Made by a program: the position numbers and the translations under genes. Below are positions 18,172-27,311 of a stretch of 64,000 bases of DNA, piece after piece (positions within the stretch are counted from its first letter, which is position 1; each line of letters starts with the position of its first letter). The notes under the pieces were generated by a model, which did no database searches, was not told where the DNA came from, and was given only the letters and a program-made list of their open reading frames with translations. Source of the stretch: Devosia sp. A8/3-2 (lineage in GTDB: Bacteria; Pseudomonadota; Alphaproteobacteria; Rhizobiales; Devosiaceae). The stretch is taken from NCBI GenBank assembly GCA_025452255.1, contig CP104974.1, forward strand, positions 3,760,156-3,824,155, written 5' to 3'.

Positions 18172-18244
18172 CCCTCGGGCTCGACCCGAGGGCACCTCCC
18201 AATCCGGCACAAGCTGTGAGTGGCCCTCGGGTCAAGCCCGAGGG
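18172..18244. repeat. Pair of CCCTCGGG hairpins
   Basis: CCCTCGGG-ctcga-CCCGAGGG at 18172-18192 and CCCTCGGG-tcaag-CCCGAGGG at 18224-18244 are two stable hairpins 31 bases apart that also pair with each other as reversed copies. Likely repeat elements. Confidence 0.65.
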
Positions 18245-18350
18245 AAACGGCGGTTGTGGCCAGCGAGTGCGAACCGAATCCACTCCCCACACGCCAAACT
18301 CTTGAACCGCGTCATTCCCACGAAGAGCGGTAGCTGATGTGAGCGCGCCG

Positions 18351-18397
18351 CCATGTCACAGTCTTGCCGCGCACAATCGTGCCTACGGGCCAGCGGG
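18351..18397 (-). pseudogene. Relic resembling dihydroorotase 3' region, piece 1
   Basis: The segment with GTCTTGCCGCGCACAATCGT matches 19549-19595 inside the dihydroorotase gene (GTCTTGCCGCGCACGATTGT) with a handful of changes over about 45 bases. No open frame remains around it. Its order relative to piece 2 is reversed compared with the intact gene. Confidence 0.6.
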
Positions 18398-18886
18398 CCA
18401 AATCCCCTCTCCATGTTCAAATCCCTCCCTTGGAACGGTCGTGCCTTGTCGGCAAGGGCGGCAGGCCGACATCCCGGCGCAGGTCGTCCGGACAGAATTG
18501 GCGCGGTTCGGAATATCGCTTGAGCTGACGCACAAACCTGCGGCCGAGCGTTTTCAGGCAAACACGGAATCGTCGAAGCAGCCTGCTGCGACCCGCGGAT
18601 GGCGATATTGGTGGCTGAGGACGTTGGAACATGGCTTCATGAGCGCTTCCACGCCCGCCTCCTTTATGGGGTTGGGGCACGGAAAAACACGCTCGGTCAG
18701 GGCATTGCCCGGGACCGACGCCAAGAAAAGCGCATTGACATAGAGGGGGCAGCCATCGCTGCCCGATTTAGCCTATCGTCGCATAATCACTGTCGCTCTC
18801 TCAAAAGTGCAGACGCCGGAGCGCCGCGCTCTCGAAAGATGAAGGCCCTCGCCCATCCGGTCAAGTGCGGCGCCTACCCAGCCGGT

Positions 18887-18932
18887 AGCGCCTTCCAAAA
18901 ACCGCAGCGGGTGCCCCGTCGACGCCGTCACC
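18887..18932 (-). pseudogene. Relic resembling dihydroorotase 3' end, piece 2
   Basis: The run containing CCAAAAACCGCAGCGGGTGC and CCCCGTCGACGCCGTCACC matches 19488-19532, the codons for the C-terminal TPSTGQPMRFLEALA of the dihydroorotase gene, with few differences over about 45 bases. It is followed by unrelated sequence. Confidence 0.6.
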
Positions 18933-18955
18933 GCCATTCTGCAGCAGCTGAACGC

Positions 18956-19456
18956 TTAGAGCTTCCCGCTTGCGTCGGAAACCACGCCCGGCTCTGAGAT
19001 GACCAGCCTCAGGATTGGACGTTCCCATCTCGCCTTCATATTTGGCGCTTTGGTTCCGACGATCGTGGCACCCATCCTTTGGTAGAACCCGACGGAGGGC
19101 GGGTGAGAGACGATCGTGATCGAAGCAATACCACGCCGCCTTGCTTCGGCAGTCATGTGCTGAAAGAGCTCGGCACCTAATCCCGTTCCCTGCGCGTGAT
19201 CCGCAATGAACATAAGGTCCAGCTCCGGCTCATCGCCCAATGTCAGACTGTAGAAACCAGCGATCGCGGCATCAAGATCAGCGACGTAGAAAATGTCATT
19301 GTCTATCTGATCGGGCGTAATCGCATAGCCGTCCAGAATGCTCGCATAAGCGCCAGCATAGGCACTCGATTGATGCATCAATGTGGTGAGCGTCTGTGCA
19401 TCACCGCGTTCGGCGGGTCTGATAGCAAGCAATATGGCCCCCGGAATCTGGCTCAC
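18956..19456 (-). CDS. GNAT family N-acetyltransferase
   Basis: An intact 166-residue acetyltransferase of the GNAT superfamily, which moves acetyl groups from acetyl-CoA to amines. Residues 10-60 form the N-terminal part (IRPAERGDAQTLTTLMHQS), LDLMFIADHAQGTGLGAELF carries the pyrophosphate-binding Q/RxxGxG/A loop (Gln-Gly-Thr-Gly-Leu-Gly), and SVGFYQRMGATIVG is motif B. The start is a GTG at 19456. Substrate unknown. It is 18 bases downstream of the dihydroorotase stop on the same strand, so it may be last in that transcript. Confidence 0.82.
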   Translation of the reverse strand: MSQIPGAILLAIRPAERGDAQTLTTLMHQSSAYAGAYASILDGYAITPDQIDNDIFYVADLDAAIAGFYSLTLGDEPELDLMFIADHAQGTGLGAELFQHMTAEARRRGIASITIVSHPPSVGFYQRMGATIVGTKAPNMKARWERPILRLVISEPGVVSDASGKL

Positions 19457-19473
19457 TGCGCGTTATGGGTACC

Positions 19474-20806
19474 CTAACCCTGCGCCAACGCCTCCAAAAA
19501 CCGCATCGGCTGCCCCGTCGACGGCGTCACCAATTCCCCCTGCCACATCACCGTCTTGCCGCGCACGATTGTGCCCACCGGCCAGCCGGTGACCGTCACC
19601 CCATCATAGGGCGTCCAGCCGGCGCGGCTCTTCACCCACTCGTTGGTGATGGTCTCGCGGCGCTTGAGATCGACGATGGTCAGATCGGCATCATAGCCCA
19701 CCGCGATGCGGCCCTTATTGGCGATGCCAAAGAGCCGGTTGGGGCCGGCGCTCGACATATCGACGAACCGGGCCGAGCTCAGCTTGCCGGCATTGACGTG
19801 ATCGAGCATGGTCGGCACCAGCGTTTGCACGCCCGTCATGCCGGAATGGGAATCGGGATAGGCGTGGTCCTTTTCCTCCCGCGTGTGCGGGGCGTGGTCG
19901 GAGCCCAGAATATCGGCGACGCCATTCTGCACGCCGCCCCAGATCGCCTCGCGATGCGCCTTGTCGCGCACCGGCAGGTTCATCTGGGCATAGGTGCCCA
20001 GCTTGGTATAGGCCGTCTCGTCCAGCGTCAGATGGTGCGGCGTCACCTCGACGCTGGCCACATCCTTGTGGTCGGCGAGATAGGCAATCTCCTCACCGGT
20101 CGAGATATGCAGCACATGGATACGCTTGCCGGTTTTGCGCGCCAGCTCCACCAGCCGCTTGGTGGAATTGAGAGCCACTTCGGGCGAGCGCCAGACCGGG
20201 TGGCTGGATGGATCGCCCGGCACGCGCAGATGCTTGCGCTGCTCCAGCATATATTCGTCCTCGGAGTGGAAGGCCGCGCGGCGGGAAATCGCGCGCAGAA
20301 TGGCTTCAACGCCATCATCGTCCGCCACGAGGAGCGAGCCGGTCGAGGAGCCCATGAACACTTTGACGCCGGCGCAGCCGGGCAGTTTTTCCAGCTCCGC
20401 CAATTGGCCGACATTTTCATGCGTGCCGCCGATATAGAAGGCGAAGTCACAATGCATACGATTGGTGCCGGCAGCGATCTTGGCCTCGAAAGTCTCCCGG
20501 CTCGTGGTCAGCGGGTTGGTATTGGGCATTTCTGAACACGCCCGTCACCCCGCCCATCACCGCCGAGAGCGAGCCGGATTCAAGGTCTTCCTTATGTGTC
20601 AGGCCGGGTTCGCGAAAATGCACCTGCGTATCGATGACGCCGGGCAGGATATGCAGCCCCCGGCAATCGACCACTTCGTCAGCCGTGTCGCCCGCCAGCG
20701 CACCCAGAGCCGCGATCCGGCCGCCGCTGATACCGATATCGGATTGCCCTTCGCCGTCATGGTTGACCAGAGTAGCGTTCTTGAAAATCGTGTCGTAGTG
20801 CGCCAT
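19474..20806 (-). CDS. pyrC: Dihydroorotase (frameshifted near N-terminus)
   Basis: A 444-residue cyclic amidohydrolase that closes carbamoyl-aspartate to dihydroorotate in pyrimidine synthesis. Metal ligands are visible: HFREPG after PGVIDTQV, EVTPHHLTLDE, GSDHAPHTREEK; the bridging lysine would be in AGVKVFMGSSTGSL. The size and motifs fit class I dihydroorotases (COG0044); allantoinase or hydantoinase relatives are the main alternatives. The ATG at 20806 opens MAHYDTIFKNATLV. One break at 20533 (extra T in TTTCTGAAC) sits in GVTGVFEMPNTNP. The start is divergent from ygfZ, 115 bases away, with a piece of an intergenic repeat between. Confidence 0.88.
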
Positions 20807-20877
20807 GTCTCTGGTCCCGCCGATGGTTGCTTGCGTTGGTTCTAAAAGGTCCCGGCCTTGCCTGTCCATCCCATCAC

Positions 20878-20921
20878 CGGGCCATTCCTGCCAAAGCGGG
20901 AGCCTCTGTTTGGAGCGTCCG
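20878..20921. repeat. Half copy of the intergenic repeat, carrying the ygfZ leader
   Basis: GCCATTCCTGCCAAAGCGGG plus AGCCTCTGTTT aligns with the left arm at 7035-7065. No right arm is present; the ygfZ Shine-Dalgarno follows directly. Confidence 0.55.
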
Positions 20922-21738
20922 ATGACCAGTTTTTGCGTGCTGACCGTGCCGTTTTCCGTTTCTCGGGACCGGACGCCCATAAACTGGTCAATGACGTGGT
21001 CACCGGCCACATTCCGCATGAGCCGGGCGTCGCCGCTCGGTGGGCCCTGCTCTCCGCGCAAGGCAAGGTGCTGGCCGAGGGGCTGGCCGGCTGGGCCGAC
21101 GACGCGCTCTGGCTCGATGTGCATCAATCGGTGGCCGACGATTTTTTCAAGCGCATGAAAATGTATCGCCTGCGCGCCCGTGTCGTGATCGACGATATCA
21201 GGGAAACTCACCGCGTCGGTTTTTCCGAAGCGCCCGCGCCGGAGCTGATCTCCCACAAGGACGGGAACGAGCTGGGTTGGCGCATCATCGCTCCTGTTGA
21301 AGTCGCTGCCGATTGGGTGGCCGACGACAAAGCCTATCAAGCCGCCCGCATAGCCCGTGGCATCCCCCAGCTTGGTCCCGACTTCCCGACCATGGACGCC
21401 TTCGCCCATGATCTGGGCATGGATATTCTGGACGGCATCGATTTCGTCAAAGGCTGCTATGTCGGCCGGAAGTCGTGTCCCGCATGAAGCATCGCGGCAC
21501 CGCAAGGTGGCGGCCGGTTATCGTTTCGGGCATTGCGGCCGCGGCGGGTACTCCGGTCGTGGCCGGTGCGCGCGAAGCCGGCAGCATCGGCGCGGTGGTT
21601 GATGGTAGGGCTGTCGCCATATTGCGGCTCGACCGCATTACCGACCCGGCGGCGGTCACGGTCGATGGCAAACCGGTCGCGGTTACCTTGCCAAGCTGGG
21701 CGACCTATCAGTTCGGCGAGACTGTCGCAGACGAGTAG
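20922..21738 (+). CDS. ygfZ: Folate-binding YgfZ/CAF17-like protein (two frame breaks)
   Basis: YgfZ proteins bind tetrahydrofolate and help assemble or maintain certain iron-sulfur enzymes. The repaired product of about 272 residues has DRAVFRFSGPDAHKLVNDVV at the N-terminus, ARWALLSAQGKVLAE, and the family signature KGCYVGQEVVSRMKHRGTAR near residue 185. The ATG at 20922 has GGAG at 20912-20915, and reads MTSFCVL; a lost base near 20942 brings DRAVF into frame. The second break, near 21472, is a lost A in GGCCAGGAAG within the signature itself. The ribosome site stands in the tail of a degenerate intergenic repeat. Confidence 0.85.
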
Positions 21739-21766
21739 CTATTGTTGGCGAATCGAGCCGTCAGGG

Positions 21767-21782
21767 TTAACAGTCTGCTAAC
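21767..21782. promoter_or_regulatory. CtrA-like box, TTAA-N7-CTAAC
   Basis: TTAACAGTCTGCTAAC differs from TTAA-N7-TTAAC by one base and lies 24 bases before the HD hydrolase start. Same form as the box at 54661 in front of ccrM. Confidence 0.5.
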
Positions 21783-21805
21783 TCATCTTCGCTTTTCGGG
21801 GCATC

Positions 21806-22409
21806 ATGGCACGCGCTAGTGGACGCGCCCGGCAACGCATGTTGTCCGGGCGCCGGCTCGATATTCTCGATCCCTCGCCGATGGATGTCGAGCTCTCCGA
21901 CATCGCGCACGGCCTTGCCCGTGTGGCCCGCTGGAACGGACAGACGCTGGGCGACTACCCCTTCTCCGTCGCTCAGCATTCGGTGCTGGTGCTCGAATTA
22001 TTCCGCGCCCACAATCCCGATTGCGACGGTGTTGCCCAGCTCCGTGCTCTGCTGCATGACGCCCCTGAATATGTGATGGGCGACATCATCTCGCCCTTCA
22101 AGGCGGCCATGGGCGGCAATTACAAAGACGTTGAAAACCGTTTATTGTCAGCGATTTACCTGCGCTTCTCGCTGCCCTCAGCCCAGACCGCCGCACTCGC
22201 CAAACAGATCAAGAAAGCCGACCGCGAAGCCGCGTTTTTCGAGGCCATCCACCTTGCCGGCTTTGAAGATGCAGAGGCGCGAAAACTCTTCGGCGAACCC
22301 AGCATGCCCGCCTTTGATGTCGAAGCCTTCGACCGCCTGATCCGACCCCTGGCCCACCCGCGAAGCCCATGACCGCTTCGTTGACGCCTTCGAGGCCATC
22401 GCCCTCTGA
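21806..22409 (+). CDS. HD-domain hydrolase, YfbR-like (frameshifted at end)
   Basis: A protein of about 200 residues with an HD metal-dependent phosphohydrolase domain: RVARWNGQT, FSVAQHSVLVLELF, ALLHDAPEYVMGDIISPFK and a helical end with IKKADREAAFFEAIHL. The layout matches YfbR-type 5'-deoxynucleotidases and the related alphaproteobacterial HD proteins; activity on dNMPs is plausible but not proven. The last residues, LATREAHDRFVDAFEAIAL, need a one-base repair near 22352 (an extra C in GCCCACCC), moving the stop to 22407-22409. A CtrA-like box stands just upstream. Confidence 0.8.
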
Positions 22410-22465
22410 CCCGTGGATATTAACCCTAACAAGGAATGAATTTTGCCTCGCACCGTCCGCCGTGG

Positions 22466-22481
22466 TTACTGAAGCGTTAAC
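22466..22481. promoter_or_regulatory. CtrA-like box, TTAC-N7-TTAAC
   Basis: TTACTGAAGCGTTAAC has one mismatch to TTAA-N7-TTAAC. It lies 37 bases before the gene starting at 22518. Confidence 0.45.
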
Positions 22482-22517
22482 AGAACTCTGCCGACGCTTC
22501 ATTTCGGGACGGAAATC

Positions 22518-23034
22518 ATGGATCTGCCTGATCGCCACATGTTGCTGGGCATCGCTCTCGGCGCCGTCTGCGCTTCCATTCTGGCGGCCATCGGCCCCGG
22601 TTTTGTGGTCGAAGCTTTTGGCGATGAGTTCGCCGCGCCGGGGTTCTGACCCTTCGCAACTGGTCAAGTTCGAAGGCACTAACTATCTGGTAGAGAACGA
22701 GGATTGGGTCTCCACCACCCCGCTATCGAGCACGCGGGTGAAAAAGATCGAGATGGGCAAAGTGTCCTATGTCGACATCACCACCACCGAGACCGGCACC
22801 TATTCAACCGACGCGATGTTTTCCAACCACATCCAATATCCCGGCATTTCGGTCGAGCGCGCCCTGGCCCCATAACTGAAACCGCAACCATTTCTCGTTC
22901 TGGAGCAATGGCGGCTGGTCTTCGTTCAACAGCAAACAAGGCAATTCTGGTTTTACCTGAACACCGGCGCCGTCACGCTGAGCCAGTTGGGCGATGTCAT
23001 CTGCGTCGCCACGGCGTCAGTTCGGGTCTGCTGA
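22518..23034 (+). CDS. Hypothetical membrane-anchored protein (several frame breaks)
   Basis: I do not recognise this protein. From the ATG at 22518 it opens MDLPDRHMLLGIALGAVCAS with one hydrophobic N-terminal segment (residues 8-31), then after a break at 22647 (extra T in TTCTGACC) continues DPSQLVKFEGTNYLVENEDW, KIEMGKVSYVDITTTETGTY and ISVERALAP. The stretch after that in a third frame (HFSFWSNGGWSSFNSKQGN) and the end (YLNTGAVTLSQLGDVICVA) look like one protein too, giving about 170 residues. Whether all pieces belong together is uncertain. The end touches the converging SleB-like gene. A CtrA-like box is upstream. Confidence 0.45.
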
Positions 23035-24111
23035 TCAGCCGAACATCCAGCCGCGCTTGAACTTGTAGAAGACGTGCAGGCCGATCTGGGTCACCTTCTG
23101 CATGCGCGGAGCCCGGGCCGGGCGCACATAAGTAGCGTGATAGTGGGTCGCGTCGCCCACCTCGGTCAGATAAAGCTCGCCATCGGTGAAGCGCTTGGCA
23201 ATGTCCTCGGCCTGCGCCCGAGATTGCTGGTCGTTGACGACTTCGGGAATGCCATCGCAGGCAAACGAGAACTGGCAGGAATTGCGCCGGTGCTGGTTCT
23301 GGAACACCACCCCGCAGATGGTGCTGGGATAGCGGTGATCCTTGACGCGATTGAGCACGACACGGGCAACGGCGACCTGCCCGCGATAGGCCTCGCCGCG
23401 CGCTTCGAAGTAGATCGCAGTGGCCAAGCACCAGAGTTCCTTGGTGGACACCTGCATGACGGCGCCTTCCGAGAAACCGCCGGTGACCGGCGCATTGGCG
23501 CGGGCATAGGCCAGTTGTTCGGAGGCAAGTACAGGAATGGGGTCGCCGGGCGGGAGGGCGGCCATGGCACCACCGGCATTGGGGGCGATACCGGCAATGG
23601 CGTCGAGCGCCGCCGCAGCATTGGGATTGATGGCCGCCACGGACATGCGCGGCCCCTCTTCCACATCGCCCGTACCACGGCCGGTGACGGCAGCGAGGCG
23701 GGATTGGCCCAGATCGGTCGGATCAGGCGGCGGGGAGCGGAGCGCTGCGAGGCGCGTGCGCACTTCCTCGAAGCCACGGGACAGCGCGAGAGCATCGACC
23801 GGCGGTTTGACGCGGTCGGTTTTTTCGGCACGATTGGGGCCAGTGAAGCTGGCAGTTTGAAAGAGATGATCGACCGATCCGGTGATGACGGCATCGGGGC
23901 CGGTATAGGACAGGCTTGCTCGGGCAATCTTGACGCTGGGCAGGCCCAGATCGCCAAGGGGATCAGCAGCCGGGCCAAAGGCCCCGCCGGTAAGGCTGGT
24001 ATAGCTTAAGGCGCAAAACACTCCCACAGCCGATAGTTTGGCAAGGGGATGCCCACGACGAACCGCTCTAGCCGGGCGCGCACGCACCACGGTCCGGTGT
24101 GGACTGGCCAT
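23035..24111 (-). CDS. Cell wall hydrolase, SleB type
   Basis: An intact protein of about 358 residues. An N-terminal basic segment with a hydrophobic stretch (residues 24-45) acts as signal or anchor; a long low-complexity region follows, and the C-terminal 130 residues form the Hydrolase_2/SleB domain: LWCLATAIYFEARGEAYRGQ with the catalytic Glu, VAVARVVLNRVKDHRYPSTI, CGVVFQNQ and RNSCQFSFACDG, THYHATYVRP near the end. SleB-like enzymes are lytic transglycosylases or amidases acting on peptidoglycan; in non-sporulating alphaproteobacteria they remodel the wall. The ATG at 24111 is chosen; a TTG at 24126 is the alternative. A CtrA-like sequence at 24199-24215 lies upstream. Confidence 0.82.
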   Translation of the reverse strand: MASPHRTVVRARPARAVRRGHPLAKLSAVGVFCALSYTSLTGGAFGPAADPLGDLGLPSVKIARASLSYTGPDAVITGSVDHLFQTASFTGPNRAEKTDRVKPPVDALALSRGFEEVRTRLAALRSPPPDPTDLGQSRLAAVTGRGTGDVEEGPRMSVAAINPNAAAALDAIAGIAPNAGGAMAALPPGDPIPVLASEQLAYARANAPVTGGFSEGAVMQVSTKELWCLATAIYFEARGEAYRGQVAVARVVLNRVKDHRYPSTICGVVFQNQHRRNSCQFSFACDGIPEVVNDQQSRAQAEDIAKRFTDGELYLTEVGDATHYHATYVRPARAPRMQKVTQIGLHVFYKFKRGWMFG

Positions 24112-24198
24112 CAAAACATTACTCAACGCTACGCAACAAACTACTGATCGGCGAAAGTGACGCTAAAATGCCGACAGAAGAAGTTATCGCTTATTAGG

Positions 24199-24215
24199 GT
24201 TAGCAGCGCGTAAAC
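24199..24215 (-). promoter_or_regulatory. Weak CtrA-like box before SleB-type gene
   Basis: On the minus strand GTTTACGCGCTGCTAAC compares with TTAACGCCCTGCTAAC before ccrM. One mismatch to TTAA-N7-TTAAC in each half. It lies 88 bases before the hydrolase start; weaker than the other boxes. Confidence 0.3.
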
Positions 24216-24288
24216 GAGCAATCCGAGCGCAAAAGGACTCAGCATGGCCGTTATCCGGCCAAAATGTGAAGGCTGATTTGTCGCAGGA

Positions 24289-24843
24289 CTAGTTGCAGGC
24301 GGTGCGAACCGGGGCCACTTGCTCGATAAATCCATCCACCCGGAACCGCACCGACAGGGACCGCGAATTGACCGGCGTCACCCGCGCCGTCAGGTTGGTC
24401 GTGCCAACCGAGCCATCGAGAAACGCCACGGCATCCCGGCTATTATTGATCAGCACGGCGGTATTGTCGGCATTGACGGGCAAAGTGCGGCTGCGCGCGG
24501 CCTGCACGTCATATTGCAGCGTCAGGCCGGCATCATTGCCCGGGGCGGAAAGGTTGTTGCCCGCGAAGGCAAAGGCGACGCTGAGCAGGCCTGCGTCACA
24601 GGAAACGGTCATGATTGCAGGAGCCCGCCCACTGGGGCGCGCGGGGATCAGTTGCTCGGATTCAAGGGAAACGCTGACGCTCTGCCCGCTGGTCGTAGGG
24701 GCGCGGAACACCCCATCATAGCAGATCAGGCGTTCGACATCGCCTGCAATGGCGGCGCATTGTTCGCCGCTGGTTTGCGCGAAAGCCTGTGGCGAAGTTG
24801 CGAAAAACAGCGGCAGCAGCGCCAGAACCGGCAAAAATTTCAC
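24289..24843 (-). CDS. Secreted hypothetical protein, 184 residues
   Basis: A clear signal peptide (residues 1-22, FLPVLALLPLFFATSPQAFA) precedes a beta-rich domain. The stretch EQCAAIAGDVERLICYDGVF resembles the start of VasI/TagO-type envelope proteins (Cys-x-x-Ile...Arg-Leu-x-Cys-Tyr-Asp), and the rest, with two later Cys, would be a beta-sandwich. No type VI secretion genes are near, so I call it only an exported protein with that resemblance. Intact frame. Transcribed towards the SleB-type gene with about 180 bases between. Confidence 0.6.
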   Translation of the reverse strand: MKFLPVLALLPLFFATSPQAFAQTSGEQCAAIAGDVERLICYDGVFRAPTTSGQSVSVSLESEQLIPARPSGRAPAIMTVSCDAGLLSVAFAFAGNNLSAPGNDAGLTLQYDVQAARSRTLPVNADNTAVLINNSRDAVAFLDGSVGTTNLTARVTPVNSRSLSVRFRVDGFIEQVAPVRTACN

Positions 24844-24926
24844 TTGGTCTTCGTTCCCGTCCCAAAGTGACCGGTCGATTGGCGCCGGTCTTCATTGCCC
24901 CTTATATGGGGAGTGTCGGGCGCTAT

Positions 24927-27211
24927 TTAAGCAGAAGTCTGCGCCAGCGTCAGCCGTGCCACCGGCACACGATAGGGTGAGCAGCTGACATAGTCGACGC
25001 CGAGCCCCGCGAAGAACTTGAGCGAGGCCGGATCGCCAGCATGTTCGCCGCAAATGCCGATCTTGAGATGAGGATTGGCCGCCCTGCCCCGCTCGATGGC
25101 GATGGAGATCATTTCGCCCACGCCCTTTTCGTCGATGGTGACGAAGGGGTCACGCTCATAAATGCCCTTGCGCTGATAGGCGGCGAGGAAGGTGGGCGCA
25201 TCGTCGCGGGAAATGCCGAACGTGGTCTGGGTCAGATCGTTGGTGCCGAAGGAGATAAAGTCCACCATGGTGGCGATATCCCCGGCGCGCAGGCAAGCGC
25301 GGCAGCTCGATCATGGTGCCGAAGGAGAATTTCACCCGATCCGAGCGCAACAGCCCCGAATTGGCGGCGATGGCATGGGCCCGCTCGCGCACCCGGGCGA
25401 CCTCGCTGGCAGTGGAGACGAAGGGCACCATGACTTCGACAGCCACTGGCTCGCTCTGCTTTTCGCTGGCTGCCCGCACGCCAGCCATGATGGCCTGCAT
25501 CTGCATTTGCAGGATTTCGGGATAGGTGATGGCCAGCCGCACGCCGCGATGGCCCAGCATGGGGTTGATTTCGGCGATCCGCTCGAGCCGCAGGCGTAGC
25601 GCGCACGGCCAGCCCCAGCGAAGCGGCGGTTTCCTCGATATCCTCAGTCGCTACGCGGCAGAAATTCGTGCAAGGGCGGATCGAACAGCCGCACGGTGAC
25701 CGGCAGGCCTTTCATGGCAGAGAACAGCGCCGAATAGTCCCCGGTCTGGAAATCCACCGGGCCGTTGACAGCGCGGCTGCGGTCCTCCTCGTCTTCGGAG
25801 AGGATCATGCGGCGCAGCGCCACCATGCGCTCGGGGGAGAAGAACATGTGCTCCGAGCGGGCAAGGCCAATGCCTTCGGCGCCAAAGCTCAGTGCTGTAT
25901 TGGCTGATTCCACGGTTTCCACATTGGTGCGCACCGCGATAGTGCGGCTGGCATCGGACCAACCGAGCAGCGTGCCGATAGCCCCGCCAATATGGGGCTG
26001 CGCCAGCGACAGGGTGCCCAGATAAACCGAGCCGTCACTGCCGTCGATTGTCAGCCGGTCGCCGCTGCGGAATTCGCGATCGCCGATGCGGCACACCATT
26101 TCGGCAGCATCGACGGAGAGCGTACGCACGCCGGCAACGCAGGGTTTGCCGGTAATGCGGGCGATGACGCCGGCATGGCTGGACATGCCGCCACGCGCCG
26201 TCAGAATGCCCGTAGCCGCCTTCATGCCTTCGATGTCGGCGGGGCCGGTTTCGTTGACCACCAAAATGCAGTGTTTGCCGCGCGCCCGTAGCCGCGCCGC
26301 ATCTTCGGGGTTGAACACGATAATGCCGCTGGCCGCGCCCGGCGAGACGCCCAGACCCGTCGCAATGGGGGTGGCGCCCTCAGTCGAGCGGATGCGGGGA
26401 TGCAGCAATTGGGCGAGCCGCGACGGATCGACGCGGGAGACCGCATTTTGCGCCGACCAGACCTTGCGATTGACACGATCGACCGCTGCTTCCAGATCCG
26501 CGGCCGCTGTCACCTGCATGGGTCGCGCAGACACGAAGGTCACCTCGGCCGCGCTTGATGGCGACCGAACACACCATATGCCGCCCGGCCTTGGCATCGA
26601 GCAAAGCCACCAGCGGCTCGATCGTGTCGGGCAATTTGGGCAGTGGACCGCCATTGATGGGCGACGCGCCCGGGGCACCAGTCACGGCATTGCGCGTCAA
26701 AAATTGCTCGATCTCGCCGTCGGCAAGCGCCTGCACCAGCACGATCTGCTTGCCGCGGTCATCGTCCTGGCAGGGGGCTGGTCCAGCCTTGGCCAAAGCC
26801 ATAGCTGTCAAAGGCATTCTTGATCGCCTTGGCCAGTGGCCGTGCCGGATCGACCGAATCCTCAGGATTGGCGGGGGCCGAAATGCCCAGCTTTGCCGGC
26901 ATCAGCCCGCCATTATGCGTGGCCGCCGAGGTGCGAACCACGAGGACCGGCGGATTGCCATCCTTGTCCACCAGCTTGAAGAGGCACGCGATCCAATGGG
27001 TGCGCAACTTGACGTCCCGCCGTGCCCGCTCGGATTGCAGCGCGTCCCGGGCGGCGCGGGTGATGCAGATGGTGGGCACGGTTGGAAAGCCGGCTTCGCC
27101 CACGCGGAAAATCCAGCGCGATTTACCGCTCAGCAGCTTGAGCTGGCTGGCCGACAGGTTCGCCTTCCCCATGGCCGGGGCGATCGCGAACATTTCTCGG
27201 GCCAAACTCAC
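24927..27211 (-). CDS. PPDK-like PEP-utilising enzyme (five frame breaks)
   Basis: The repaired protein of about 760 residues has pyruvate phosphate dikinase architecture: an N-terminal nucleotide/PEP-binding part, a phospho-histidine domain ([20 protein letters not shown] with the catalytic His), and a C-terminal PEP/pyruvate TIM barrel ([71 protein letters not shown] with the Cys). Classical PPDK is near 880 residues and starts KWVYxFxxG; this one starts [20 protein letters not shown], so the N-terminal domain is shorter or different. Start is GTG at 27211. Breaks are near 25297, 25601, 25646, 26553 and 26800; four of five follow the window-wide error patterns. Role may be pyruvate-PEP conversion, but a variant function is possible. 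Confidence 0.75.
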
Positions 27212-27311
27212 CGTTAAGTCCTTGCCATATTTACGGGTACATAATGCCTATGACCCAGACCGGCTGCAACAAGACTTGACTTGGCGCAGCGCCGAAAGCA
27301 TCTGATCTCAT

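Larger units (their letters stand above)
17866..18955. other. Gene-poor region, 1.1 kb, repeats and gene debris
   Basis: No intact gene is supported. The stretch holds a REP-like unit (17913-17945), a perfect hairpin (18062-18088), two tandem CCCTCGGG hairpins (18172-18244) and two pieces resembling the 3' end of the neighbouring dihydroorotase gene (18351-18397 and 18887-18932). Between these, several short frames on both strands have no recognisable content. Confidence 0.6.

Noticed and set aside
18339..18743. 134-codon frame in the gene-poor region as a transposase or phage remnant
   Set aside because: The sequence gives no recognisable motif and starts inside the dihydroorotase-like relic; kept as debris.
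24141..24335. Small frame MLSPFALGLLVYALLTLISD on the minus strand as a membrane microprotein
   Set aside because: No ribosome site, overlaps the end of the secreted-protein gene in another frame, and no sign of conservation; the CtrA-like box lies inside it.
24289..24843. Type VI secretion component (VasI/TagO)
   Set aside because: Only the first Cys-containing stretch resembles it; no other type VI genes are in the window.
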